From NCBI GenBank assembly GCA_900239685.1, contig OENT01000335.1:62001-126000 (forward strand): a DNA stretch of 64,000 nucleotides. Direction: 5' to 3'. Within the stretch, counting starts at the first letter, position 1, and the number at the start of each line of letters is the position of its first letter. Source of the stretch: Rotaria macrura. Its lineage: Eukaryota; Rotifera; Eurotatoria; Philodinida; Philodinidae. Positions 35,642 to 48,092 of this stretch are shown here, piece by piece. Below the pieces are notes generated by a model. That model did not search any database. It was not told the origin of the DNA and saw only the letters and a program-made list of their open reading frames with translations. The translations under genes were made by a program, and so were the position numbers.

Positions 35642-38287
35642 TTGAATAATTCAATTTGGTTGCACAGCTTTCTTTATGAGAACCACAAATGAATCACAGT
35701 CGTTGAAGAAATAGTCAAGGTAACTTCAATGTTTAGTAAACGAAGCGTAAAAATCTAAAGTACATATTTTATTCATGTCAATCGATTAAAAACATGTATG
35801 AAAATTTTTCTGTCTCATTATTAATCATAAGAAAAAATATTCATACTCAATCAATCATAATAAATAATTATAGAAATATCACGCAGTTACAGTATGGTCA
35901 ATAACAACGAAACAAACCAATCATTCTCCAATCAAAATAAAGTTACTAGTGACCTCTAAGAAAGTTTTATATTCATATGTTATAAGTGAATGATGACGTT
36001 GGAAAATATAAAAAATCAGACAAATCACCAACAAACGTTGCGTATAGTTATTATTCTACTAGAATAGAATGTAATAATATCCTTTTTTGAGGTTCGACAC
36101 GGAAACTTTCATAACAATGGCTAGAATTTTCTAACAGAGAACAAACATTTATATGATATCGCGGAAGTCTTCATTAGTAAAAATTATTAAAAAGCTGATT
36201 ATGTGACCGTCCACTCTATAATATTCTAAGTTCGAAGCTATTCTGAAATTGACTTAGTGATCGTGATCAATACCCATATGGTTGGCACCAGAACAAACAT
36301 GCTACTACCCATGTAGTAGTAATCGATCTTTAATAGTTATGATTGAATGAAAGGGCTACTATGATTGATTTTTAGATGCTTGTCTGTTCTATCTATAGCC
36401 TATAATTCGCCATTTAGTCAATTACTAATAATTTGATTGAAGAACCTTCCAATATATGTTCTATTCACTAGCACATCACAGTAAATCGTATGTTACTCAT
36501 CTCAAGGAAAGTTCCGAATGGGGTTGGATAATTCCATCCTATGAAAGAAAATTACTTTTTGTAAATATCTCAATGGAACGAAATGGGATCCAAGAAGAAT
36601 TTTTGTCTCATGAGATAAATTTTTCCGTCCCATCCTATACGACGAAGCCCTGATCACAAGTATTCAATATAAATAAGAACACCATAAAAGATGAATTTTC
36701 TCTTTTTCCTATTAATTAAAAGAATGTAAGATTACTAATATCGAAATAAACATGATAAATTTTGAAATACAGTATTGCCGAAAGAAAATTTGAATATCTG
36801 GCTGAATTCATTTTAAATAATGATCGATCATATCACACTATAGCACAAATTTAAAATTTCAGTAAAACGTTGCAGCGGTAAAACATAAATCTTTTTTGAC
36901 CATACGTTGTCAATAAATAAATTCATCGAAGCACCTGACAATATTTATTCAGTTATATGATGTTGACTTGAAATATCCTTAGCCTTCAAGTTGATGTGAT
37001 ACGTAAAAAAGAAATTCGTCTGTACTTTTGATTCAGTTGAAGGATACTTGTCATGAAAATTTAATGATTCTGGGCATGAATAGAGCGAACATCTATATAA
37101 TAATTATCTTGTATAAAAAGAATGCTATTATTCCTGTCGATTGCTCGAGATCATAACGGCGTTAGTCTTTTAGACGCTAAACACAAGTAGAATCTGGTTT
37201 GTCATTGAAAACAAAGACAGTTACGTCTTAGCATGGTATCGAACAAAACCGATTTGAAAACAAACTCTCTTCAGATGCAACAATAACATTAGTGCTGTGT
37301 ATTTTATATCCAATCAATAGAAAATCAGCTGATATTCGATTTGTACTCGAAATGAGAATATGTAAAGCTGAAATTCCGGTAAAAATTGCAAATAACAAGA
37401 CCCTAATCAACTAAATGAATATCTGAAAACGCTTGAAGTATGTATGTAAATGGAAAATCGGCACCTGCCAGTATATTAGAATTATTTAAAATTATTTTTA
37501 TTCATTTTATTTGATTCGAAGGAAATCAATTTATGATACTTTCAAAAAACAGAACCTTACCACTTTAGCTAAGAATTTATACCGTCAGGGGTTGTTGAAT
37601 AAAATGTTTCAATATGTCGATGACTATCAGGTCAAAATTTCTTTTTATACACACGAGTGTTTTAAATCGCGTCAGGTTCGTCGAATAATTTCAATAAAAT
37701 ATTTGAATACCGATGATACTGTGATAGTTGCACGATTAGGGATTTACACAGATGGCAGGTCAATACTCACACCCACACCCTTATTTATACAGCTGATGCT
37801 CGGTCATTTTTTGGAGGCTTTTACTGTTCTTATACTGCTGAAAAATTTTGATATAGGTATGAATAAAAAAACAACTGATATCGAATAGGCATTTCAATCT
37901 ACAGTAGCCTATAAAAAAGTTGTAATAGAGTTATTCGTAATAAAATGAAAACAATATTTCATAGTATCGAAAGTATACATATCTGCAAGTTTTGTTCTGT
38001 TATGGAATATAAGTTCCAGTTCATTCTATTCAATCAAACGGATGAGAGCAATGGGTAGAAATTTACATCAACCAAGAGAATATGAAAACGTGCAGAGAAA
38101 AACATGTCTGTTCAAGTCAATGTGACATGACAAAGTTAACAAAAGGTACATGCATCGATGAGAAATATCATTCATATAAATGCAGCAAAAGAAAAGGAGA
38201 CGTGAGTTAGAATGAAACAATTGTTGTTGATCTCAGTAATTCAATCAGATATTTGTTATAAAAGGAAGAAGTAACAACAATTCATTA
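35642..38287. other. Gene-free stretch with a telomere-like motif
   Basis: No supported gene. A 125-codon plus-strand frame at 37511-37888 lacks an ATG start and matches no family; it might be a relic. It spans CACACCCACACCC at 37768-37780, two units of the complement of TGTGGG, which is the telomere repeat reported for the bdelloid Adineta vaga. Confidence 0.4.
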
Positions 38288-41219
38288 TTACTGATGGTCA
38301 GATGCAGGAATTATTTTCAAAATATTTTTGATAAAATCACGTTCTTCGTTCGTTGGTTCTTCGGGTAAATCTCGAATAAAAGAAACATCAAGAATGTCGG
38401 CATAAGAACCAGGCCTCTGATCAGCTTTTTCGTTCAATCTATCAAAATTACAAAGTTATGATAATTATTAAAATAAGAGCTTAAATGGAATTGAACTACT
38501 AACAAGTGGTAAATAAAATTTTTTATACGATCTGGAATGGTCGTTGTGTACAATTGCGAATACCACGCTTCAATGCTTTTTATTCGAGTAGAATAATCAA
38601 AGGAATAATGCGGCTTTTTGCCGATGATAATTTCAACCAAACTAATACCTAAGGCCCACATATCATCTTGAATAGTGTTTGGCTTTGGTGGAAAATCTTT
38701 GATGTTAGGTGAAAAATAGGCATCAGTACCCATTTGAATGCTCGGACTTGAACCGGTAACATCGATTTTGCAACAAGTACCGAAATCACTCAATTTAAAA
38801 AAAGCATTCCTGTTGACAAGGATATTGTCCGGTTTGATGTCTCGATGAAGATATTCTTTCTGTGTCAAGAATCCAAGTGCCGAAGCAATCTAAGTTCGAT
38901 AGAAAATACTAGTCATATATCAAAGAAAGTATATAGTTCTTACATTGTGAATTAGGCGAGACAGAAAACGATCGAAATCGGTACAAAGAACGTCTTGCCG
39001 ATGATGCATAGTTTTATAGAAATTTGTGATCGTTGTATCCATTAACTCCATGCAAATGCATAATACACCTTTTTCCTTCAAAAATAAAGCCTATTTTTAT
39101 ATGAAAAAAAGTAGGATGAATCCTAACTCACTGTATCACACAGAACACCATAATAATCAATAATATATGGGCAGGCGTTCAAACCAAATTCTTGCGCTAC
39201 TGTCACTTCATTACGATGTATCAATATATGTTCCTCTTTTGTTGAACATGATATGTACTAGAAACGAATGAATTATATATCAAGTAGGATGTACCTACGT
39301 AATTGCCAAGGAGAAGGATTACTAATGTGAATTTTCTCATTGGTAAAAAACTATAGATTTTTCAAATTAGATTAATTTTTCCTTTAATCAATAGTATTAA
39401 TTAAATGTCACAATTTTTAAATCGAACGAAGTTAAATTAATCTATGCTGCATAGCTATCGATCTCAATTGAACATCTTTTGTTCGTCCTAGCTACATACT
39501 TTAACTGCCATATGAATGTCTGGATAGTTTTGAATCTTAACACTATTCACCAAACCAAAGCTTCCCGAACCAAGTTCTTTAATCACTTCCATATCTTTCA
39601 CATTGACTTTGATCTCCATGTTTTTAAGTTTAAGAACATCTGATAAGTTGAATTCTTCCCAACTGAAAGTACAACTGATAAAAGCAAGAATTGAATGAAT
39701 CAGCATTACTTACATGGGCTGTGATGGCTTCTCTGATTCGACGGTTGGGATGAAAAACAGTTTTTTCTTGAGTCCTACAATGAAACGATACCTGCAACAT
39801 GCAAATTCCTATCAAACGATGAATGCTATGAAATGAAACTGCTGATATTCTCTTTAAAATCTTATTATACATATAACAAACTGTATAATTTATCAATTGA
39901 TATGCTAGTGCAAAATATCTGATGTTTTAGTGTTTGGTTAAAACTCTAATTTGACTGTATTCTATAATTATGTTCAATTAAATAAACAGATCATCGATAA
40001 AAGATGTTTTTTCTCAATTAACTCAGTCCTACAACAAATTGCAATGAAATCCATTCATCTTGTCGTGCAAACATCTCAACTTTGAACCGTTTGTAAGAAG
40101 GCGTGACATGTTAAACTCGATTTTTTTCCAAAAAAAACATAGAAATCCGATTACGGACACGATGTATAATATACCCAATAGAAATACATATTTTTTCGTT
40201 ATGATTCTCTAATTTATATTCGAGAAAAACAAAGAAAACTCTTACTTTTATTTTGACGAATGTGTTGAACCGATGGGCGCTCTGGCTGTATTGGAACAAT
40301 CGTACGAATTGGTTGCGTTGCACCGAAAGCGGTGTAAACATCTTCGACTAATAAACGAAAAGCAGATGAAATATATTAGCTCATCAACTCTGAGATTCAG
40401 TTTAAACTGAGATTCTTCAAGTTATTACATCACGTATCTCACCTTGAACTGCTTTAATGTATGATTCTTCAAACTTTCATTAGTGCCAAGATGTATATGA
40501 AAAAGGAATTCTGATGGGTGATACAGGTTAAGGCAGCTGTGTCGCAAGCATTGCAATGACTAGTGAAAACAATCATTATGGATTAGAAAACTTAAGAATA
40601 GTTTCCGATGAAAGCTGCTTTTCGATGGAAACTGATTTATAACTTTCAAAATCCTTATTTAGTTGCTGAACACATCATTTTATCATTTAGAATACTTTTG
40701 TTTATTCTCGTTTTTTCAAGGAAAAACTTATCATTCCCTAGAACAACGAAAAACACTACAACCAGACGATATTAGACAATTTTAAAGAGAGAATACAAGA
40801 TTTACTTAGGTTAATCTCTGGTTGTCCGTCGATATATATATAAATACATTGACTGTTTACACAAGGTTATGTGTTCTGCACTTACTGACACTTTTGTCTC
40901 GTGGAATCTCCGGTTTATTAAGCGGTGGCGTCTCAAAGAGTGATGCAAGTAACGTGCATCGATTTCCAACACTGTTAGCCGCTTGATTCCCAATGGTTTC
41001 ATTATCAACTAAAATCAATTATGTAAATCAGTATATTTTTTATAGTTGAAATTCGTTGCAAAAAGTTTTTTTTTTAAACTTACATAGATAGGCTGCTTCT
41101 ATACATCGTTCATCTTCATCTTTTGCTCTTTTGCTAATGGGTTCATCAGCAATATGATCTTCTATGCATTTCTTAGTATCTGCCTCGATGGAACACTGTC
41201 CATCTCGAAAATAATCCAT
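38288..41219 (-). CDS. MAP2K-like dual-specificity protein kinase, divergent
   Basis: Nine exons: 41219-41084, 41008-40886, 40347-40246, 39774-39714, 39662-39500, 39257-39132, 39075-38944, 38889-38504, 38438-38288. All joins are in frame, giving 459 residues. The N-terminal 140 residues are acidic and unstructured, with RLKKKLFFIP at 121-130, a basic-plus-hydrophobic run resembling a MAPK docking site. The kinase domain has the glycine loop GSGSFG (172-177), K195 in AVK, CPYIIDYYG, CMELMDTTITNFY (typical of MKK3/4/6), HRDIKPDN (296-303, catalytic D298) and SDFG (D316). ERPG-like RPGSYADIL and SFIRDLP close the C-lobe. The activation segment SPSIQMGTDAYFSPN ends in SPN instead of APE, and the loop is unlike canonical MKKs. 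The relationship to MAP2K is secure; the exact subfamily and signalling partner are not. Introns of 538, 471 and 242 bp are unusually long. Confidence 0.88.
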
Positions 41220-44088
41220 TGTACTCGTATCCTGAAGTTAGCTATCTGAAAATGTAACATTTCATTAAATATCAAAATATTATAGTTATTCAGTGTACTC
41301 ATGTGGGGTTATACTATCTTAACCTACAACTCCGTTTTGATAGGTTAGGTATGTATCCATCATTCATTGACGTAGAGAAATATAGAAGTTATTCTATTAC
41401 TTATGCATGCCATTTTTAATCCACCAATATCCCCTATATATTCAAATTCTTGTGGTTTCTCGTTGACTATATACTCACAGTTTCTCCCCTGGCAAGAATG
41501 TGTCACCGTAAAGCAAGACAGATTTCTAACTGCATTGATTCAATCTGACCGGATTGATATTCAACATTATAAATTATTGTCATCGTCTTGTACAAAAACA
41601 AAACTATGTCATTAAAAGCAATGTTTTCTTCTCTCTCATATTTTAATTAAAGTATTCACGATCGAGGAATTACCAGAAATTTCAGGGACGCGACGGTGTG
41701 ACTTGTATTTTAACGACGACTTAAAACTTCTATCAATATATTAAAATATATATATAAGAAGGGGAACTTAAACACGTGAGATTCGCTGGGTTTTTCCTAC
41801 CTATTTTGCTGTTCTTAGAAAAGTAACATTTCTTTTTTCTTAATGAATCATTTGAATCAATAACCCAATCATAAAAAAGACAAGAAAAACGAACACACCT
41901 TTGAATAGATAGATACTCTTCTTTTTGCACCTGACCAACATAGAAAAAATAGTGCGTACATGTATTCATTATTTTATTTTTATGTTTTCTATCTTCAAGC
42001 TTATTTTCTTATGTATCCTTACCTTTTTTGGAAGGAGTATTTCAATATTTTCGTTCGTGGGTTTTTCCCGAATTGGAGAAAATGAAACAGAGTACACGAT
42101 ATGAAAAGTTTAAAATCAGGTGTATGTATTTTTTTCCCATTGAGGGATAAAACGTATTGTACTGAAGTCAAGCGTAAAGTTTAACGTTGTATTCTGAGTC
42201 ATTGTAGTGATTCATCTCTAGTTTTTCTCATAAAAATTTGAAACAATTGTTTATTTTAATATTCCATGAAAGAAATAGTAATCGGATCATTTCTTATCTA
42301 TAATCATTTTCAACTACAAACAGTCGATAAATATATCCTGTTTATAAATGATTTTTCGTCGAATATATGTTTTTTGAATTATCCTATTGACTTTTGTTTT
42401 CTTCATTCTATGAGAGAAAAAGTAAGATACAATTATTAGTAACTGTGTATTTTTTTGTATTGTGTTAACATTGAAATATTATCATAGACATATTTTATAA
42501 TAATTCAAAATGAATTGTCCAGGCCACAATTGTGATACATTATAGAGAAAAGAGCTGACTTTTTACTTCCATATTTTTTTCTAATTTCTATATTCCTTTT
42601 TAATATCTTTATTTCATCTCAATGAAAAATTTCTAAGTCATGACATTGAATAACGCGTTTAGCTTTCGAAATAAGAAACTTTAAAAAATAATTTTATTCA
42701 ACATAGTTATGGATATCTTGACAATATCAATTAATGATCGTTGGTTTTACAAATTGTTTGTATTAGCTAGTTGAAAAACAAATGAATTATGAAATTATTT
42801 AACAACATGCTAGTTCGAAAAATTTCATCCAAATCATTTGTCTCTCCGATTAATTATAATCATAGAAAGTGTACCTTGCAAAATAGTCAGATCAATTGAT
42901 GGATTGCTATCGAATGATGTTTTGGTCTTGTAGAAGCTAAACGCAGTGTATTTTCAATAATAGCAAGGAGAGTAACTTCCATATCAACGACTACATAAAA
43001 CTTCGATGAAATATAATTTAGATAGATTGTCACTTTTTTAAAGACGAACTCATTTATTACGGTAGGTCAAATTACTAGTGTCTATTCTTTTCTTGTATGT
43101 AAGAAAAGATGCATGTGTTTTTGTTATCTATTTGTTTGCATTGATTTCATTTTGAATCCTGTGTTGTTTTTTACTGATTTAATATCTCATGGAAAACATA
43201 AGAGAAGCTTTAATAGCATGGCTATACAGGAAATGACTCTTTAAGATTTAGTAAATATATTTTTTATATTTGCTTTTGTGCCTCGTACTAAATTCTAAGT
43301 GACAATATCATCCTGTAACATGGCTTTGGGTTCGTCGCTATCACCATGTTCAACATTCTTGGAATATTTGTGTGTTTAGATAAGTGAATGAAGGTGATCA
43401 CATTGCAGTCCAATAGAACACTCAGAACCATCCGTTCTCTCGTCGAATCTGTATTGTTCCTTTCAGTTGGAAAGTTGGAAAGAAGTTACCCATTTGATTA
43501 CTTGCTATGATTACGTTACTTTTTTTCCAAGCTCTACTTGTTCGTTGTTATGAAAATGAGTAATCTTAGAAGATAATATTGATTGTTTGCTAGAGTTAAT
43601 CTATACCACACGATATAGTAATCTTTTCTGCTATAGGCCCTCAATAAGAATAAACGGTTAATTTTTTCTTGTCTTGTATATGATAAAAGTTAAATGCTCG
43701 AACATGTTTGAAATATAGACGATGACCATGTGTTCGTTAGTATTTCTGTTTATTATAGCTATAGTTTGTCAAGTTCTTGTCATACACACTTAGCATTACA
43801 TTATAGGTCTATATGTTCATCTTCATGTTCTATTGATGGCACCTACAAAGTCTAACAGCTTCTTCGATGGATGATCGTATAGTTGAAAAGTAGGTTAAAA
43901 TTGTCCGCAGTGATTCCATGAAGAATGTTTTTTTTTCTTTTTACTTTCTACTTAATTAATTGTCACACATGTTTACTGATAGTTAGAATTCAGAGAAAAT
44001 ACCTTTTTTTCTTATCATAGATGATTATTTTTCTAGATGAAAAAGAAAAAGTTAATGAAATAGAATGTCCCAATTGAATTTATTTTAA
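41220..44088. other. Gene-free AT-rich DNA
   Basis: Nothing recognised. Short frames at 41403-41615 and 41733-41969 look like chance. Confidence 0.4.
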
Positions 44089-46788
44089 TTGACAAATTTA
44101 GATGAAACACAAAATCATGAAGATTATAGAATTATTTGGCTCTGCTCAAATACTCATGTACCAAGTAGGGGTGCAACAAATCTTTAATGGATTTGGGATT
44201 TGTTACCAAATCTCTGAGGTTTGGACTTGGATTTGGTTTTGGTTTCTGGATTTGGGGTATAGTAAGAACTGAGTTCCTAGCTGGTGGATTTCGTCTATAT
44301 TTGGATCACAGGATTGTTTATATTACTTTTTTCAGCTTAGATTTGGGATTCGGGATTGGTGATACGTTTGGAATTTGGGGTTTGGACTTGGGTTTGGGTC
44401 TTAGATTTGGATTTGGACTTGGGATTTGTTTCCGATCTAACATCTGTCAAATTTTGTAGTCGTGCTACACTGAAACCAAATCTCAATCCCAAATCCAAAT
44501 CCCAAACACAAATCCTACCCAAACCCTACCCATAATGATACCGACCAAATCCCAAATCCAAATCCAAACACAAATCTATACCAAATCTAAACAATTTTAT
44601 ATCAGCCTCTAAGAATTAATACTCTTCTCTCCCTTCTAAGACTTTATATTAAAAATTCTCATCAGATTTGGACAATTTAAGACCAAGCCCAAACCCAAAT
44701 CCAAATCCAAATCTCAGTCAGGAACAAATCCAAATCTATTTGCACCGAATCCCAAGGCCTTGGATTTGTTGCACCCCTAGTACCAAGTGAATTAACGAAA
44801 TCTTTTTCGGATTATTTTATGAAGTTTCATTTATTCGACAAATGTGATGCTTATATCAAAGAATTTCAAAGGGAAAATAAAATATTTCTTATCTTAGTTG
44901 ATTTCTTTGATCATTTATCTTATTTTAATAATTTATCACAAATTCATTCAATTTACATTCTAAACAAACATTGCCAATGTTTAAAGTATGAACAGAATTG
45001 TTCGAAATCAATCTATGTTTTTACTGATGAAAAAATATTGATTGAACGAGTACGACAGCATATTTCGCTAATGTACAGGCATGATTTACCAACAGGTATT
45101 TGTCATTTAAATGAAATGAAAATCGAACAATCACTAACAGATTTAGATAGAAGTACACATAGATTTTTATGGCATCAAGTTTTTATGTATTATCTTGTTA
45201 GTAGTTCAGATTTTGATATGAATGAGTTAAAAAATGATATGATAAAACAATCTGAATTAGAATATAAAAATAATCCATCGGCGTTGAATACAATTAACAT
45301 GTTTGAGAATGATTGCACAGAAGATACTGTAATTGATTGGTATACAAAAGATTCATTCGTACATCGACTTGTAAATAAAGCCTTGCGCACACGAACTATT
45401 GATTTGATGTGTAAATTTCGATACTGTATTATATTGTTATATACATAAAAGATTGAGACAACCATCGATACAACAGTAAGGAATGAATTACAAGATTGTT
45501 TGTCGAGGGCAAACAATGGAGAAAACTGATATTGAAAATTTGAAATTAAATATTGAAAATATGATTGCAACCAATACAATGCTGTCAACATCACGTCAAG
45601 TCGATATTGCTCGTCATTTCGTACTTGGCACTGAAACTGGAGTCATATTTGAAATCAATGTGGAAAACGTGACTGATTGTACTCTTCATCCATTTGTCGA
45701 TATATCTGAATGTAGTACAATACAAAGTGAAGAAGAAATGCTATTCTTTCCGGAGCAATTTTTCGTATTTATTCTGTAGAGAAAGAAAACGATACAAAAT
45801 GGATTGTTAAACTAACTTTTAGTAACCAGTCAACTGAACGAATGACACAAATAAGGGATGCTTTTGCAAAATGTGCAACAGATACACTCTACTGGTGCGA
45901 TAAAATCTATAAAACAACAAATGATTTAATTCTCCTTCTGAAATACTACAAATTAGTATCGAATGAAGTATTGACATGGAAGCATGTATTAATAGGTGAA
46001 ATTGGTAATGCTTTTTTTAATATTGTCAGTAATATAGATAATCATGAAAAATTGATAGATTATTACAAAAATCTTTTACCAACTAAGTTCGCACTTGATC
46101 AACCGAAATCTATTGTACTAAATATGATGATTGGCTACCATTAATATCATATTTTCGACTTTGATAAAGCTTTGAAGTATTATGATATTGCATTATCATT
46201 ATTTAATAATGACAGTCAGCTAGTAGGTTATATTTACAATCATATTGGCGATGTTTTGCAAGCAAAAAATAACTTTGAAAGTGCATTATTGTATTATAAC
46301 GAAGCTATAGAGATTTATAATAAATATGGTCTTGTAAAATTTGATCTCGCTAGTGTTATGAGAAAAATATCTGATATCCATTGGAAACAAACGAATTATG
46401 ATGCTGCCGTATACTATGAAGAGCAAGCAGATCGATTGGATTCATCGATACGAAAACCTTCAGATTTGCCAACGAAGATTCATTAGAAGAGTCAGAAAAT
46501 CGACTAGATACTCAATCTGATCTTTCACCACTTAAACGCGCCAATATCGTACATGGAATGGGTCTACGTCTAATGAAAGCAGGTCTTTTCTCAAAAGCAC
46601 TAGAAAAATTTTCACAAACGAAAAAATTGTTGGAAGATCATATACCACCATCTGGTCATTTCATCAAGTATTTTGCTACACTTTTCGAAAATATGGCAGC
46701 TTTGTATTTTCTTCTCAATGACTATTTCAATGCATTGATTATGTGGAAAAAAACTGTTGACATACGTACGGCATTTCTTTTGAATTAA
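44089..46788 (+). pseudogene. ADP-ribosyltransferase-TPR (ART-TPR) gene, disrupted
   Basis: A relic of the bdelloid ART-TPR family. The fragment before the MITE (44089-44165) and the frame after it (from 44780) belong to one reading frame. Then come VIDWYTKDSFVHRL and NKALRT, the lead-in of the domain. The three ART motifs are present: R in VCRGQTM (about 45500), STS (about 45590), and an E-x-E as SEEEMLF (about 45735), i.e. the R-S-E class that modifies arginine. From 46172, TPR-like helices follow (YNHIGDVLQAKNNFESALLYY, YDAAVYYEEQA, and a block to 46788). Lesions: the 614-bp MITE; stop at 45446; a frame change at 45450-45510; another near 45755; an in-frame TAA at 46142; another frame change near 46460. 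No intron removes these. It cannot make a full protein. Confidence 0.85.
44166..44779. mobile_element. hAT-type MITE, TAGGGGTGCAAC ends, inserted in ART-TPR gene
   Basis: A 614-bp element with a 17-bp perfect terminal inverted repeat (TAGGGGTGCAACAAATC) and a perfect 8-bp target duplication GTACCAAG (44158-44165 and 44780-44787). The left half is built of GGATTTGG/GATTTGG units, the right half of the complement CCAAATCC. Long open frames across it on both strands (44187-44522) are products of this repeat and code for nothing. Removing the element with one duplication copy restores the phase of the interrupted gene at that point. Confidence 0.95.
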
Positions 46789-48092
46789 TGTTTCTACAAT
46801 CTCACGCGTACAAATAGATTTAACTAGTGCGGAGACAGAAAATACAATGACGCACAGTAAATACGATTCTATAAGAAATACTTCTCCCTCAAGATCATCT
46901 CTGGATCACGTACTCTACACAAGAATCGGTCAGAAAACTAGAGAAATGTTCGTCTTTTATTTGATCGATAGAATCAAATTGATGTGGCTTCAGTTCCATT
47001 AACTATAAATACCAGATTTGAATTTTATAAGGTTTTATCCTACACATGTCATACCTTTCGAAATTTTGCATTTTTCTTGACCCTCTTTTGCCAAATCAAA
47101 ACTTAATGAAATATGCTTCAGTGAAGGAAAAAAACGTAAGTATTCTGTAATTTGTGAGCACGAACTTTTCATCACTCAAATACTTTGATAGATCGTTCAG
47201 AAGCCATGCATTGTTTTCCACATCGCATCAAATATCTATTGTAATTGTAATAGCTAAACAAAATATCTGAAGTTCAGCTCTGTTGACACGAATTATTTAG
47301 TAATACAACTCAAAAGCAGAAGTACATGATGAAATGCTCTGCGGGTGTGGGTGTAAAAATATTTCTAAAACAATATTGCTAACACGATACTTTCTATCAG
47401 TGATTGTTTTAATCACAACTTGATTACCATTTATGAACAATTCATATTCGATTTAATCGATTACGAACACAACAAGAACTGAGTTACGCAAATGGCTTCA
47501 TGTCATAATATATATAATTATATATAGACGAATGAGCCATGATTGAATTAAATCAACCATCCGAAGCAATTTCTAACACTTCCAACTAGATGTAATTAAT
47601 ATTGATATGTGATGATGTCCAATCTGATGAAAGTTATAAGATATTCCAAAGTTTTTTCTACATTTGACTTACCTCACATGAACACACGTCTAACAAAAGG
47701 AATTCAAGGTGACTATCACTTTTTTTCGTTTTATATAGATCATTCTTACAGATGAAAGAAATTTTCAAATCACTTTTTAACATTCGACTATTGGTCGACG
47801 TATCTTGATATCTTTTCTCTGTGATTTTTCAATGTTTTTTGATAAATATATCATAAAAAAATGACCGCTAGCCAAAGAAGAGTGTCGCATGAATCTATTT
47901 TTCTACTCATACAATCAAAACAAAGATATATTTGTTAATGTACATTTTGAAGTCGTGCATGTTTCCTATTCCGATAATACACGGAATAAAAAGTAGAACG
48001 GAAGTTAATTTGACAAGACATTAATTCACTTTTCAAATACTTTATGTTTTAGTATTATGAAACAGAGTGTAGAGTTATGCAATCAATGAAAT
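46789..48092. other. Intergenic between ART-TPR relic and glycohydrolase
   Basis: No gene. GGGTGTGGGTGT at 47343-47354 is two units of the bdelloid telomere-type repeat TGTGGG. A short TATATAATTATATATA palindromic run lies near 47509-47526. Confidence 0.4.

Noticed and set aside
37511-37888. 125-codon plus-strand frame
   Set aside because: It begins with TTG, has no recognised domain, and no splice partners were found. Possibly a relic, but not supportable as a gene.
44187-44522. Glycine/phenylalanine- and lysine/serine-rich frames on both strands
   Set aside because: They are translations of GATTTGG tandem words inside a MITE.
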